Below, one piece after another: positions 34,623-42,123 of a stretch of DNA of 64,000 bases. Below the pieces are notes generated by a model that saw only the letters and a list, made by a program, of their open reading frames with translations, searched no databases and was not told the origin of the DNA. This stretch comes from Flagellimonas eckloniae (GTDB taxonomy: Bacteria > Bacteroidota > Bacteroidia > Flavobacteriales > Flavobacteriaceae), in the NCBI RefSeq assembly GCF_001413955.1, contig NZ_LCTZ01000002.1:2094501-2158500 (forward strand), read 5' to 3'. The position numbers were made by a program, and so were the translations under genes. Each line of letters starts with the position of its first letter. The first letter of the stretch is position 1.

Positions 34623-35867
34623 TTATTCATCTCTCAATGACTCTATCACTTGTACCTTTGCCGCCCTCCATGCGGGAACAAATCCCGCGAGTGTTCCTGC
34701 AAATATTAGGACCAATACTGTTGAAAATGCCACATTAAAATTGACTGAGGGATTCATCACATATTCAATTTGAACATGGGGACCCACAATTTCCAACAAA
34801 GCCATGCTAAAAATCAATCCCGTAAAACCAGAAATAGCGGTCACAAAAATGGATTCGTGCAAAATCATTCCCACAATAGACCAAGGTTTGGCACCCAGTG
34901 CCTTGCGAATGCCAATTTCCCTTGTTCGCTCCTTTACCACGATCAACATTATATTGCTTACACCCACAACCCCTGCAATAATGGTACAGATACCCACAAA
35001 CCAGAAAAACAACTTCATGCTTCCAGTAATGCCGTAATAGCGCTTTGCTTCTTCCATGGCACTCCAAACCCTAACACCAGATTCATCATCAGGCGCTACC
35101 TTATGTTCCTCTTTTAAAAATTCTCTTAGATTATCCTTAAAACTAACCGCTTGTGCCACAGCTTCCTCAAAATTTTCCACAGGAGGTAACGTGTAGGAGA
35201 GGGTATTCAATTTATCATCTCCACTGAACACCCTTTGGGCCGTGGTTATAGGAATGTAGATGCGTTCTTCTTCACGGTCATTTTGTTCTTTGAACACTCC
35301 AATTACGGTAAATCTTATACCGGAAATATCAATAAGTTCTCCTATTGGAGATTCTACCTTATTAAAAACATCGTTTTTGATTTTTTTACCAATGACGGCC
35401 ACCTTGCCCAAGGAGATTTCATCTTTATAGTTGATAAAACGACCTTCTACCGTTCCAAAGCCTTCAATAAATTGAAATTCTGAGGATACACCTTGTATGC
35501 TATAAACCAATGCTTCGTTTCCATAGTTGATATCTACATCACGAACAAAGACTCTGGGAGACTCATATTCAATATCTTCCTTGAACAATCTTCCAGCGGT
35601 TTCAAAATCATTGTTCTTAAACCGAATTCTTCGTCCTGGGTTAAGTCCTTTATAGGCTTTTGAAGTTGCTTCTGGCCACGCCCAAATACTGGTGGTTGCA
35701 TCTTGTTTGAATTCATGCTCAATACCATTTTGCATGCCTTGACCAAAACCCAATAAAATTACAAGGATGAAAATACCGGAAGCTACAGATAGCCCAGTTA
35801 AAAAAGTGCGTAATTTGTTCTTCCGTATGGTGTCAAATATTTCTTGCCACCTCTCAATGTCGAACAT
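34623..35867 (-). CDS. MacB-type ABC permease A (first gene of efflux operon)
   Basis: This permease of about 414 residues has the MacB/FtsX architecture and the loop VKERTREIGIRKALGAKP. The frame is open to 35921, but the ATG at 35867 gives MFDIERWQEIF, aligned with the starts of the three paralogues, so it is preferred. It heads a minus-strand series of eight transport genes. The 113-bp gap to the next gene upstream (35868-35980) is AT-rich and probably contains the operon promoter, though I see no clean TAnnTTTG box. Confidence 0.9.
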   Translation of the reverse strand: MFDIERWQEIFDTIRKNKLRTFLTGLSVASGIFILVILLGFGQGMQNGIEHEFKQDATTSIWAWPEATSKAYKGLNPGRRIRFKNNDFETAGRLFKEDIEYESPRVFVRDVDINYGNEALVYSIQGVSSEFQFIEGFGTVEGRFINYKDEISLGKVAVIGKKIKNDVFNKVESPIGELIDISGIRFTVIGVFKEQNDREEERIYIPITTAQRVFSGDDKLNTLSYTLPPVENFEEAVAQAVSFKDNLREFLKEEHKVAPDDESGVRVWSAMEEAKRYYGITGSMKLFFWFVGICTIIAGVVGVSNIMLIVVKERTREIGIRKALGAKPWSIVGMILHESIFVTAISGFTGLIFSMALLEIVGPHVQIEYVMNPSVNFNVAFSTVLVLIFAGTLAGFVPAWRAAKVQVIESLRDE

Positions 35868-35980
35868 AGTGGTTGGTGTTTGATGATTGATGAAATACGC
35901 GAGCGTACTTCTATATGACATAATCTACATCATATTGTTACACCTTGACGTTAAAAAAAATGTTAAATTTTTAAACTCTT

Positions 35981-36193
35981 TTAGTTTCGCATCTTTTTGT
36001 AGACAAAAAAGAACAGTCCAGCCACCAAAATATAGGGTATAGCCATTAGATAGACAATCCCATCGTTAATTCCTTCAGCGGTTTTCCCACTGGCATCACT
36101 TTCCACAACGGCCCTGCACATGGCGCACTGTGCCTCTACCATTTCGGGAAGCACAAAAAACAATAGCATCAATATGGAAAATTTAAGCTTCAT
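35981..36193 (-). CDS. Small membrane protein with CxxC, oxidase-assembly cluster
   Basis: The 70-residue protein has a cleavable signal (MKLKFSILMLLFFVLPEMVEAQ), then CAMCRAVVES with a CxxC pair, and one C-terminal membrane helix (about 46-65) ending in basic residues. It abuts the DUF420 gene, and Sco and cytochrome oxidase genes lie just upstream. CxxC plus a membrane anchor facing the periplasm fits a role in copper or heme delivery or in redox maturation, but no characterised family is recognised, so the function is inference from context. Confidence 0.75.
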   Translation of the reverse strand: MKLKFSILMLLFFVLPEMVEAQCAMCRAVVESDASGKTAEGINDGIVYLMAIPYILVAGLFFFVYKKMRN

Positions 36194-36736
36194 TTAATGT
36201 CCTATATATTGATAGTAAGGTGAAATCATAAGATAAACAACTACACCAGTAATTGCAACATACAACCAAATGGGAAAGGTATATTTGGCCCATTTCCTAT
36301 GTGCTGCAAAATCGTTCAAATAGGCTTTTGCATACGTTCTCAACACCAATGGAATAACTGCTATTGAAAGTATAATATGGGATATCAATATAAAATAATA
36401 GAGGTATTTGATAGCACCCTCGCCTCCATATACAGTACTCTCCGAGGTCATGTGATAGGTCACGTACATAACTAGAAACAATAAGGAAAGTACAATACAA
36501 GTGGTCATTAGGTTTTGGTGAACGCCTCTTTTTCCATTCTTTATGGCAATGACAGCAGCGACCAATAAAACTGCCGTGATTCCATTTATTGAAGCATAGA
36601 TTGGGGGTAAAAACGACAATGGTTTCGCATTGGGAATTTTATAGCCAAACAGTAAAGCAACCACCACAGGAATTGCAATGGACACAATTGTAATCCATTT
36701 GTTAAAATTCTTTTCTCTTGCTACAGCTTCTTTCAT
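36194..36736 (-). CDS. DUF420 membrane protein (CtaM-like)
   Basis: The 180-residue protein has about five membrane helices and conserved histidines at helix ends (GVHQNL, YVTYHMTSES, LISHIILS, AAHRKWAKYTFPIWLYV). These match DUF420, whose Gram-positive relative CtaM is needed for assembly of a heme-copper oxidase. Its start overlaps the Sco stop (ATGA), and cytochrome oxidase subunits are nearby, which supports an oxidase assembly role. Confidence 0.88.
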   Translation of the reverse strand: MKEAVAREKNFNKWITIVSIAIPVVVALLFGYKIPNAKPLSFLPPIYASINGITAVLLVAAVIAIKNGKRGVHQNLMTTCIVLSLLFLVMYVTYHMTSESTVYGGEGAIKYLYYFILISHIILSIAVIPLVLRTYAKAYLNDFAAHRKWAKYTFPIWLYVAITGVVVYLMISPYYQYIGH

Positions 36737-37482
36737 TGTTCTTCCAATAATAACTTCTTAATATCTTCCTTGAGCATCGTAATCTGTTGGGGCTCTCCTT
36801 CTTTGCTCACACCTTGTTTCTCAGTAATAGTTCCACGATAATAAATCAACGGATTACCATTTTCATCGTATCTGGAGCGAATAAATCCCTGTTTATCAAC
36901 TAATGCAAACATTCCTGAATGCTCAAAACCTCCGGGAGCATCATCAACTTCATTAGCTGCAATATAAAACCCTTCTTGCGCCAACTTATAGATTTCATCC
37001 TGATCTCCGGTCATTAGGTGCCAATCCTTGTCTGTAATGCCGTATTTTTTAGCATACTTTTTTAGTATCGTAGGTGTATCATATCTTGGGTTGATGGTAA
37101 AGGAGGCCACACCAAAATCTTCAAATTCATCAAAGGTATCTTGAAGCTCTACCAAATTCTGGGTCATGATGGGACAAATAGTTGGGCAGGTGGTAAAGAA
37201 AAATTCAACCACATAGACTTTCCCCAAGTAGTCTTTATCAGAAACCAATACACTGTCCTGATCTAAAAATGAAAAAGTTGGGACACGTCTTTTCTTTCCG
37301 TTGGTCAAAATAAAGCCTAAATCACTTTGTATTGACCCAATGCTCATTCGGTCTTTCTCAACTATGGTTCCACCCTTAAGTTTTTTGGTAATCTCATAAA
37401 CAGCAAAGATTCCGAAAACTAGAATAATTGTAGATACCCAAACATAGGTGTACTTTCTCTTGTTAGTTGCTCCTGTTGGCAT
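36733..37482 (-). CDS. SCO1/SenC-family copper chaperone
   Basis: The 249-residue protein has an N-terminal membrane anchor (about 13-30) and a thioredoxin-like domain. The copper ligands are in place: Cys99 and Cys103 in TTCPTICP, and His188 in FEHSGMF. Sco proteins deliver copper to, or reduce, the CuA centre of cytochrome oxidase subunit II, encoded here at 62980-63981. It overlaps the upstream thioredoxin-like gene by 20 bp and the DUF420 gene by 4 bp, forming a compact assembly operon. Confidence 0.94.
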   Translation of the reverse strand: MPTGATNKRKYTYVWVSTIILVFGIFAVYEITKKLKGGTIVEKDRMSIGSIQSDLGFILTNGKKRRVPTFSFLDQDSVLVSDKDYLGKVYVVEFFFTTCPTICPIMTQNLVELQDTFDEFEDFGVASFTINPRYDTPTILKKYAKKYGITDKDWHLMTGDQDEIYKLAQEGFYIAANEVDDAPGGFEHSGMFALVDKQGFIRSRYDENGNPLIYYRGTITEKQGVSKEGEPQQITMLKEDIKKLLLEEQ

Positions 37483-38095
37483 TGTTTTTCTTTAAGGCAA
37501 GACGGTATTCCGCCAAAATTATCTTGACATCGTCTTCCATTTTATTGTTGAGTTCAGCAACCGAGCTTGTATTAAACCCGTATTTAACCCCCTCATCCTC
37601 GTCATCGTTCCTACCTCTAAGGTTACGGTCTTTATCTATAATGAATACATAGGGAGTGCTTAGGTTTTTATCCAAATTAACGTTTACATCCAAAGTTTCA
37701 AAGAAGGATGCTATTTCCGCATCTGAGGCAAAGGCAAAGTTCCATTTTTCCACATCGGATAGCGTTCCCAGTTCTTTCTTTAGGGACTGAACTTCGGCCT
37801 CACTACCTTTGGAAACCAATATGACCATCTGAAAGTCTTTAAACTTACTAAACCGTTTGTAAATTTTCTGGTTGAGGTTAAAGGCATTTCCCTTTCTCCC
37901 CTTTACATCATTCCCAATAAACCCTAAAATCGTAATCTTATCATCAAGGGTAAGCTTAGTATCAATTGTTTCTAAACTGGGGATATTTTCTGTGAGAATG
38001 GGCAGCTTTCCAAAATTATTTACTCCTGATGCAAAGAATAGATAGGCCACTAATGGAAAGACAAACAAAACAACTAAAACAAAGGCTTTTTTCAT
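37463..38095 (-). CDS. Membrane-anchored thioredoxin-like protein beside sco
   Basis: This protein of about 210 residues has an N-terminal membrane helix and a thioredoxin-fold-like body (ITILGFIGNDVKGRKGNAFN; PYVFIIDKDRNLRGRNDDE). It has no CxxC or CxxxC motif, so it is not a second copper-binding Sco. The longer open frame starting at 38224 is rejected: it would run through a terminator and into the oxidase subunit IV gene, whereas the ATG at 38095 gives a normal signal anchor. It overlaps sco by 20 bp. Probably an oxidase assembly accessory factor; precise role unknown. Confidence 0.78.
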   Translation of the reverse strand: MKKAFVLVVLFVFPLVAYLFFASGVNNFGKLPILTENIPSLETIDTKLTLDDKITILGFIGNDVKGRKGNAFNLNQKIYKRFSKFKDFQMVILVSKGSEAEVQSLKKELGTLSDVEKWNFAFASDAEIASFFETLDVNVNLDKNLSTPYVFIIDKDRNLRGRNDDEDEGVKYGFNTSSVAELNNKMEDDVKIILAEYRLALKKNNANRSN

Positions 38096-38111
38096 TGTAT
38101 TCTTACTGGTA

Positions 38112-38119
38112 CAAAAATA
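38112..38119 (-). promoter_or_regulatory. Candidate -7 element inside a terminator tail
   Basis: On the minus strand TATTTTTG matches TAnnTTTG exactly, 16 bp before the ATG at 38095. It is formed by the T-run of the preceding terminator. A -33 TTG is not visible (TTTTTC is there instead), so this may be weak or chance. Confidence 0.3.
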
Positions 38120-38147
38120 AAAAAGACGGTTTGAAAAACCGCCTTTT
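38115..38147 (-). terminator. Intrinsic terminator after oxidase subunit IV gene
   Basis: On the minus strand AAAAGGCGGTTT and AAACCGTCTTTT pair around a three-base loop, with one G-U pair, and a T-run follows. It lies 19 bp past the stop at 38166. It separates the structural oxidase subunits from the sco assembly genes. Confidence 0.8.
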
Positions 38148-38165
38148 ATCACTGTTAATACTTTC

Positions 38166-38549
38166 TTAGAAGTTCCAGGCCAAGAAACCTTCCTTAAATA
38201 CATTATAAATGTAATCCGCTTCAAAAAGCAGAATGAATATCAAATAGCAAACTAAAAATATTGGGGTCCAGACAATTGCTCTTCGCAAAGAACTCTTTTC
38301 ATCGCGCAAGTGCATAAAGTCCCATGCAATGTAATAGGCTTTCACCAAGGTTAGGATGATGAAAATCCAGTTAAGCAACTTCATCCCCAAAAAGTAGTTT
38401 TTAGTAAATAATTCTGGTTTTGTAATACCTAGAGCTACTTCTACCGCTGTTACTATAGTTAGAAAAATAAGTACACCCCAAATTTTTTGGATGTTAGACT
38501 TGAATTTTACAAGTCCTCTAAAAATTTCCAGTTTATGCTCGTGTGCCAT
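38166..38549 (-). CDS. Cytochrome c oxidase subunit IV-type protein
   Basis: The 127-residue protein has three to four hydrophobic helices and the pattern KIWGVLIFLTIVTAVEVALG with MHLRDEKSSLRRAI, as in prokaryotic subunit IV (COX4_pro) members. This small subunit stabilises the heme-copper oxidase. It is 50 bp downstream of the long subunit III gene on the same strand and is followed by a terminator. Confidence 0.88.
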   Translation of the reverse strand: MAHEHKLEIFRGLVKFKSNIQKIWGVLIFLTIVTAVEVALGITKPELFTKNYFLGMKLLNWIFIILTLVKAYYIAWDFMHLRDEKSSLRRAIVWTPIFLVCYLIFILLFEADYIYNVFKEGFLAWNF

Positions 38550-38599
38550 ATATTTATTTTGAAAGGTTCCTGCCTTAACAGGAATGACATATTATTTTT

Positions 38600-39574
38600 T
38601 TATACCAAATAGAAGAATGTGAATACAAATACCCAAACTAAATCTACAAAGTGCCAGTATAGACCAACCTTCTCTACCATTTCATAGTGCCCTCTTTTTT
38701 CATAGGTGCCCAAAATCACATTAAAAAATATGATGATGTTTATCAACACTCCTGAAAAAACGTGGAATCCGTGAAACCCTGTAATAAAGAAGAAAAAATC
38801 TGCAAAAAGTCTACTTCCGTATTCGTTGTGAATAAGGTTGGCACCTTCAACAACTTGGGTAGCATTCTTAAGTTTAGCCAATGATTCTTGTCGATTCAAC
38901 AATGTTTTCTCGCCTTCTTCATTTATGGTCTCGGTACGAATCAAAATATTTGGGTTCGCCTTAAATCCTTCAATCACTTCATTCAATGAAAACGAAGTTG
39001 TATATCCGTCTTTTTGATACCAGACACCTGCACTGCTTTCATGAACTATCCTATCCTCAGGCAAATCCTTGGAAAAATCCCTTAAGGCAGCACGCTCACC
39101 AGTATCGGCATTTACAAACTGAAGTATTCTACCACCCTTGGTTTCCAAAGCTCCGTAATCCCCTTTTATAAAAGTTGCCCATTCCCAAGCTTGTGAACCA
39201 ACGAATATGGCACCTCCAATAATGGTTAGGAACATATAAAAGATTACCTTTTTTTGCATCATCTTATGGCCTGCATCCACAGCGAGTACCATGGTCACGG
39301 AAGACATAATCAGAATGAACGTCATAAAGGCCACATAATACATTGGATAATTGCCGTGGAAAAAGGGAACGTGGGTAAAAACCTCATCTGCAATAGGCCA
39401 AGTTTCTATAAACTTGAACCTAGAAAAACCATAAGACACCAAGAAGCCAGAAAAGGTCAAGGCATCCGAGACAATAAAAAACCACATCATCATTTTTCCA
39501 TAACTTGCGTTCAGTGGTTGATTTCCACCTCCCCAAACGCTGTCTTCTGAACCGGTTGTTACCGTTGTATCCAT
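38600..39574 (-). CDS. Cytochrome c oxidase subunit III, long form with loop insertion
   Basis: The 324-residue protein is a heme-copper oxidase subunit III with about seven membrane helices (FHGNYPMYYVAF; GFHGFHVFSGVLINI). A hydrophilic insertion of about 100 residues lies between helices (roughly 130-235, starting KGDYGALETKGGRILQF), making it longer than the classical subunit of about 260. Subunit III has no redox centres but keeps the proton-input path of subunit I active. A shorter paralogue is encoded directly upstream. A good promoter lies just before its start. Confidence 0.92.
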   Translation of the reverse strand: MDTTVTTGSEDSVWGGGNQPLNASYGKMMMWFFIVSDALTFSGFLVSYGFSRFKFIETWPIADEVFTHVPFFHGNYPMYYVAFMTFILIMSSVTMVLAVDAGHKMMQKKVIFYMFLTIIGGAIFVGSQAWEWATFIKGDYGALETKGGRILQFVNADTGERAALRDFSKDLPEDRIVHESSAGVWYQKDGYTTSFSLNEVIEGFKANPNILIRTETINEEGEKTLLNRQESLAKLKNATQVVEGANLIHNEYGSRLFADFFFFITGFHGFHVFSGVLINIIIFFNVILGTYEKRGHYEMVEKVGLYWHFVDLVWVFVFTFFYLV

Positions 39575-39602
39575 AAAAAAGGTCGTTTTAATAAAACTTT
39601 AG

Positions 39603-39632
39603 CAAAAATACATCTTTTGGTGTATTTCAAAA
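39603..39632 (-). promoter_or_regulatory. Bacteroidota-type promoter for oxidase subunit III
   Basis: On the minus strand TTTTG (39632-39628) and TATTTTTG (39610-39603) are separated by 17 bp, matching the Bacteroidota -33/-7 arrangement (TTTG, TAnnTTTG). Transcription would begin near 39597, about 22 bp before the ATG at 39574. The -7 box overlaps the tail of a weak 7-bp hairpin (39606-39627) that follows the upstream subunit III gene. Confidence 0.5.
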
Positions 39633-39666
39633 GCGATTCATAAAGGAAAACTTCATGTATATGAAT

Positions 39667-40248
39667 TTATTTCACGAAATACATAAACAGAATTAAATAC
39701 ACCCATAAAAAATCCAAAAAATGCCAAAACGTGGCTCCCAATTCCAATCCGAGCATATTGTACGGCATATATTTGCCCCTTAGTTGCTGAACCAGAACCA
39801 CTAACAAGGAAATTAAGCCTGCTACAACATGTACTATATGTATGGCTGCGATTAAAAACACATAGGACATTTTTATACTGCTTGTTGGCCCTGTAAAGTA
39901 ATATCCGTTTTCCAACATTTGTGAAAATCCAGAAAACTGTATTACGATAAATGAAATTCCCAGAGCCAATGTAACCAACAAAAAGAGGGTTCCTTGCTTT
40001 TGATCGTTCTTTTTAACAGCTTGTTTTGCCAATAGATATGTTAAACTGCTGAGCAAAATTATAGCGGTACTTATGAAAAATGCTTGCGGTAAATCCAGAT
40101 CACTTATCCAGTCTTCACGGCTTCTACTTACAATATAGGCACTGGTCCATCCTGCAAAACCCATAATAAGGCTGGCAATGCCAAACCATAGCATCATCTT
40201 TTTGGATCGACTATTTTTCTCTTGTGCTGTTCCCTCGGTTAAATCCAT
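39667..40248 (-). CDS. Heme-copper oxidase subunit III, short form
   Basis: The 193-residue protein has five membrane helices and the subunit III pattern (MLWFGIASLIMGFAGWTSAYIV near the N terminus; GATFWHFLDFLWVYLILFMYFV at the C terminus). It is a paralogue of the long subunit III encoded next and matches CyoC/CtaE proteins in length. Paired short and long forms occur in other Flavobacteriia. It is 3 bp downstream of the heme O synthase gene, so both are in one transcript. Confidence 0.92.
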   Translation of the reverse strand: MDLTEGTAQEKNSRSKKMMLWFGIASLIMGFAGWTSAYIVSRSREDWISDLDLPQAFFISTAIILLSSLTYLLAKQAVKKNDQKQGTLFLLVTLALGISFIVIQFSGFSQMLENGYYFTGPTSSIKMSYVFLIAAIHIVHVVAGLISLLVVLVQQLRGKYMPYNMLGLELGATFWHFLDFLWVYLILFMYFVK

Positions 40249-40251
40249 TTG

Positions 40252-41160
40252 CTAACTAATAAACTTATCTATTACGTAAATAATCTGAATCAATGAAATA
40301 TAGGTGACACTGGCCAGCATTAATCTTCTTGCAGCCATATTATCCCGTTTTTCATACAATTTGAACGCAAAAATGAGCATTACCAAGCCCGAAATGAGTA
40401 CAAGTACTGCCGCGGGAATGGATAAATGCAATCGACCTGTAAAACCAAATGCGGGCATTATGGAGATTGCTATCATCCAAATGGTATACAATATAATTTG
40501 AAGTGCTGTACCTGTATCTTTTTTTCCTGTGGGCAACATTTTAAATCCGCCCCTTTTGTAATCTTCATCCAACATCCAACCCAGGGCCCAAAAATGCGGG
40601 AATTGCCAAAAAAACTGAATCATAAAAAGTGTTCCTGGCTCTATGCCAAAATCATCTGTAGCTGCAACCCATCCCAACATAAAAGGTATGGCACCCGGAA
40701 AGGCACCTACAAAAACGGAAAGTGGCGTTTTGGTTTTTAAAGGAGTGTAGACACTGGTGTACAGAAATATTGAAATTGCACCGAACATTGCCGTTTTTGG
40801 ACTTAAAACATACAAGGCCACTACACCAAGAATAGTCAATAGAATGGCAACTGCCATGGCCGTGTTCACCGACATACGTCCCGAAGGAATCGGTCGGTTT
40901 TTGGTGCGGTTCATTAAGGCATCCAAGTCTTTTTCAATAACCTGATTGTATGCATTGGAAGCGCCAACCATACAATACCCGCCAAAGGCAAGCAATAGTA
41001 TGGAGACTAAATCCAATTGATATGCTCCCAAAAAATACCCCGCAATGGATGAAAATACCACACTTACAGCCAGTCTGGCTTTGGTGATTTCCTTAAAATC
41101 AGTAAATAGCAAGGACCAGGATGTAGTTTTTACGGAACCTACGGCAGATTTCATCCACAT
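40252..41160 (-). CDS. ctaB: Protoheme IX farnesyltransferase (heme O synthase)
   Basis: This 302-residue UbiA-family prenyltransferase (also called CyoE) adds a farnesyl group to heme B to make heme O for the oxidase. The prenyl-diphosphate motif reads NQVIEKDLDALMNRTKNRP, with Glu where the first Asp is common. Helix pairs and the second motif near LDEDYKRGGFKMLP are typical. Met3 (base 41154) is an alternative start. The neighbours are oxidase subunits III and IV and assembly factors. Upstream is a 437-bp gene-free stretch. Confidence 0.95.
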   Translation of the reverse strand: MWMKSAVGSVKTTSWSLLFTDFKEITKARLAVSVVFSSIAGYFLGAYQLDLVSILLLAFGGYCMVGASNAYNQVIEKDLDALMNRTKNRPIPSGRMSVNTAMAVAILLTILGVVALYVLSPKTAMFGAISIFLYTSVYTPLKTKTPLSVFVGAFPGAIPFMLGWVAATDDFGIEPGTLFMIQFFWQFPHFWALGWMLDEDYKRGGFKMLPTGKKDTGTALQIILYTIWMIAISIMPAFGFTGRLHLSIPAAVLVLISGLVMLIFAFKLYEKRDNMAARRLMLASVTYISLIQIIYVIDKFIS

Positions 41161-41245
41161 TTGTATTGACAGGCAAAGATACTCCCAGAAATATTGTTTT
41201 CCAACCGCTTAGGTTGGTTTCTTTTCGTCATGTCGGTGCCCCGGT

Positions 41246-41381
41246 GTCATTTCGAACCGAATGGAATAAGTGTGAGAAATCTCATTGCCATTTTTCTAGA
41301 TTTCTCAATCAATGCTTCGCATTTCATTTCGAAATGACTGGGTTCGGGCAGTGCTGTCATTTTGAGCGAAGCGAGAAATCT
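41246..41381. repeat. REP-like nested inverted repeat with a third half-unit
   Basis: GTCATTTCGAA (41246-41256) and its reverse complement (41328-41338) enclose a second pair, GAGAAATCT (41274-41282) and AGATTTCTC (41298-41306). A degenerate direct copy of the left half follows at 41355-41381, with GTCATTT, GCGAAGCGA and GAGAAATCT. Such elements are scattered between genes in many Bacteroidota genomes and resemble REP/BIME sequences. It lies in the 437-bp gene-free stretch 41161-41597; the rest holds only a weak hairpin at 41415-41436 (GCCACAACA against TGTTATGGC) and no credible gene. Confidence 0.75.
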
Positions 41382-41597
41382 ATACTGTCCCGGTTCTTCA
41401 TTTAAAAACCAAAAGCCACAACAGTATTGTTATGGCTCTCTCTTGTTTTCCTTGCTTTCTCTTGACCGCCACCAGTGGCACGTGTTCGACTATGGCGGAA
41501 ACTAGCGGGGTGCCAAGAGCACTTCAATCCAATTTAAAACCATATTCGGTCTCAATCACTTTTTCGTCAATTATTGGACCTATTAGACTATCCTTTT

Positions 41598-41972
41598 TTA
41601 AGTGTAAAATCCAATATCCTTTTCATGCATTAACTGTGCACTCAAATGAGAGGATTTTTTTAAAACTGAATCAACCTGATGTTTAAGGTCTATTGAATCC
41701 AAATTTTTAATATTTGGAAAAATATCTCTACCTAATTTTTCTTCAAGTCTTTTGCTATCAATCATTTGAACAAATAATAGATATTGGGAACTTTCTTTAA
41801 CCCCAATTATATTGGATTCTAAAAAGAAACCACTAGTTCCATCCTTGGTCACAAAATTGTATTCCAATCCTTCACTAATGTATTTTATTCCATTTGGGTA
41901 CTCCCTAACCAAATCTGCACACCCAATGGATATAAACAAAATGAGAACATTCATTGTTTTTTTGACTTTCAT
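41598..41972 (-). CDS. Small orphan lipoprotein
   Basis: The 124-residue protein has a signal peptide with lipobox ISIGC and no family that I recognise. The mature part looks like a short alpha/beta domain (YPNGIKYISEGLEYNFVTKDG; SQYLLFVQMIDSKRLEEKLG) followed by a charged helical end. Its start context and lipobox support a real gene. It is isolated between the REP-like element and the tonB terminator, a position typical of variable genes. Function unknown. Confidence 0.65.
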   Translation of the reverse strand: MKVKKTMNVLILFISIGCADLVREYPNGIKYISEGLEYNFVTKDGTSGFFLESNIIGVKESSQYLLFVQMIDSKRLEEKLGRDIFPNIKNLDSIDLKHQVDSVLKKSSHLSAQLMHEKDIGFYT

Positions 41973-42063
41973 ATTTCAATTAATTGTATCTCCTCGCTAT
42001 TATAAGATTGCATCTTATGGCACTAAAAAGGCCAACAATAACTCAAAGTCAAAACTAAACAAA

Positions 42064-42093
42064 AAAAGCCCTAACGTTTCCGTTAGGGCTTTT
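42064..42093 (-). terminator. Intrinsic terminator of tonB
   Basis: AAGCCCTAACG and CGTTAGGGCTT pair perfectly around a TTTC loop, flanked by an A-run that becomes a T-run on the minus strand. It follows the tonB stop by about 30 bp. The short T-run on the plus side means it may also act in the other direction. Confidence 0.88.
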
Positions 42094-42095
42094 CC

Positions 42096-42115
42096 ATTTC
42101 TGCCTCGGCAGAAAT
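42096..42115. repeat. Second perfect palindrome next to the tonB terminator
   Basis: ATTTCTGCC and GGCAGAAAT flank a two-base centre, immediately beside the tonB terminator and 8 bp after the tonB stop. The T-run it would need is interrupted. It may add to termination or be a transcript-end stabiliser. Confidence 0.5.
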
Positions 42116-42123
42116 AATATATT

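Noticed and set aside
38096..38224. Upstream extension of the thioredoxin-like gene before sco
   Set aside because: It crosses a terminator and overlaps the end of the subunit IV gene; the ATG at 38095 gives a normal membrane anchor.
41432..41686. 84-residue plus-strand open frame in the REP-like region
   Set aside because: It overlaps the lipoprotein gene in antisense, has no recognisable domain and no ribosome-binding or promoter context.
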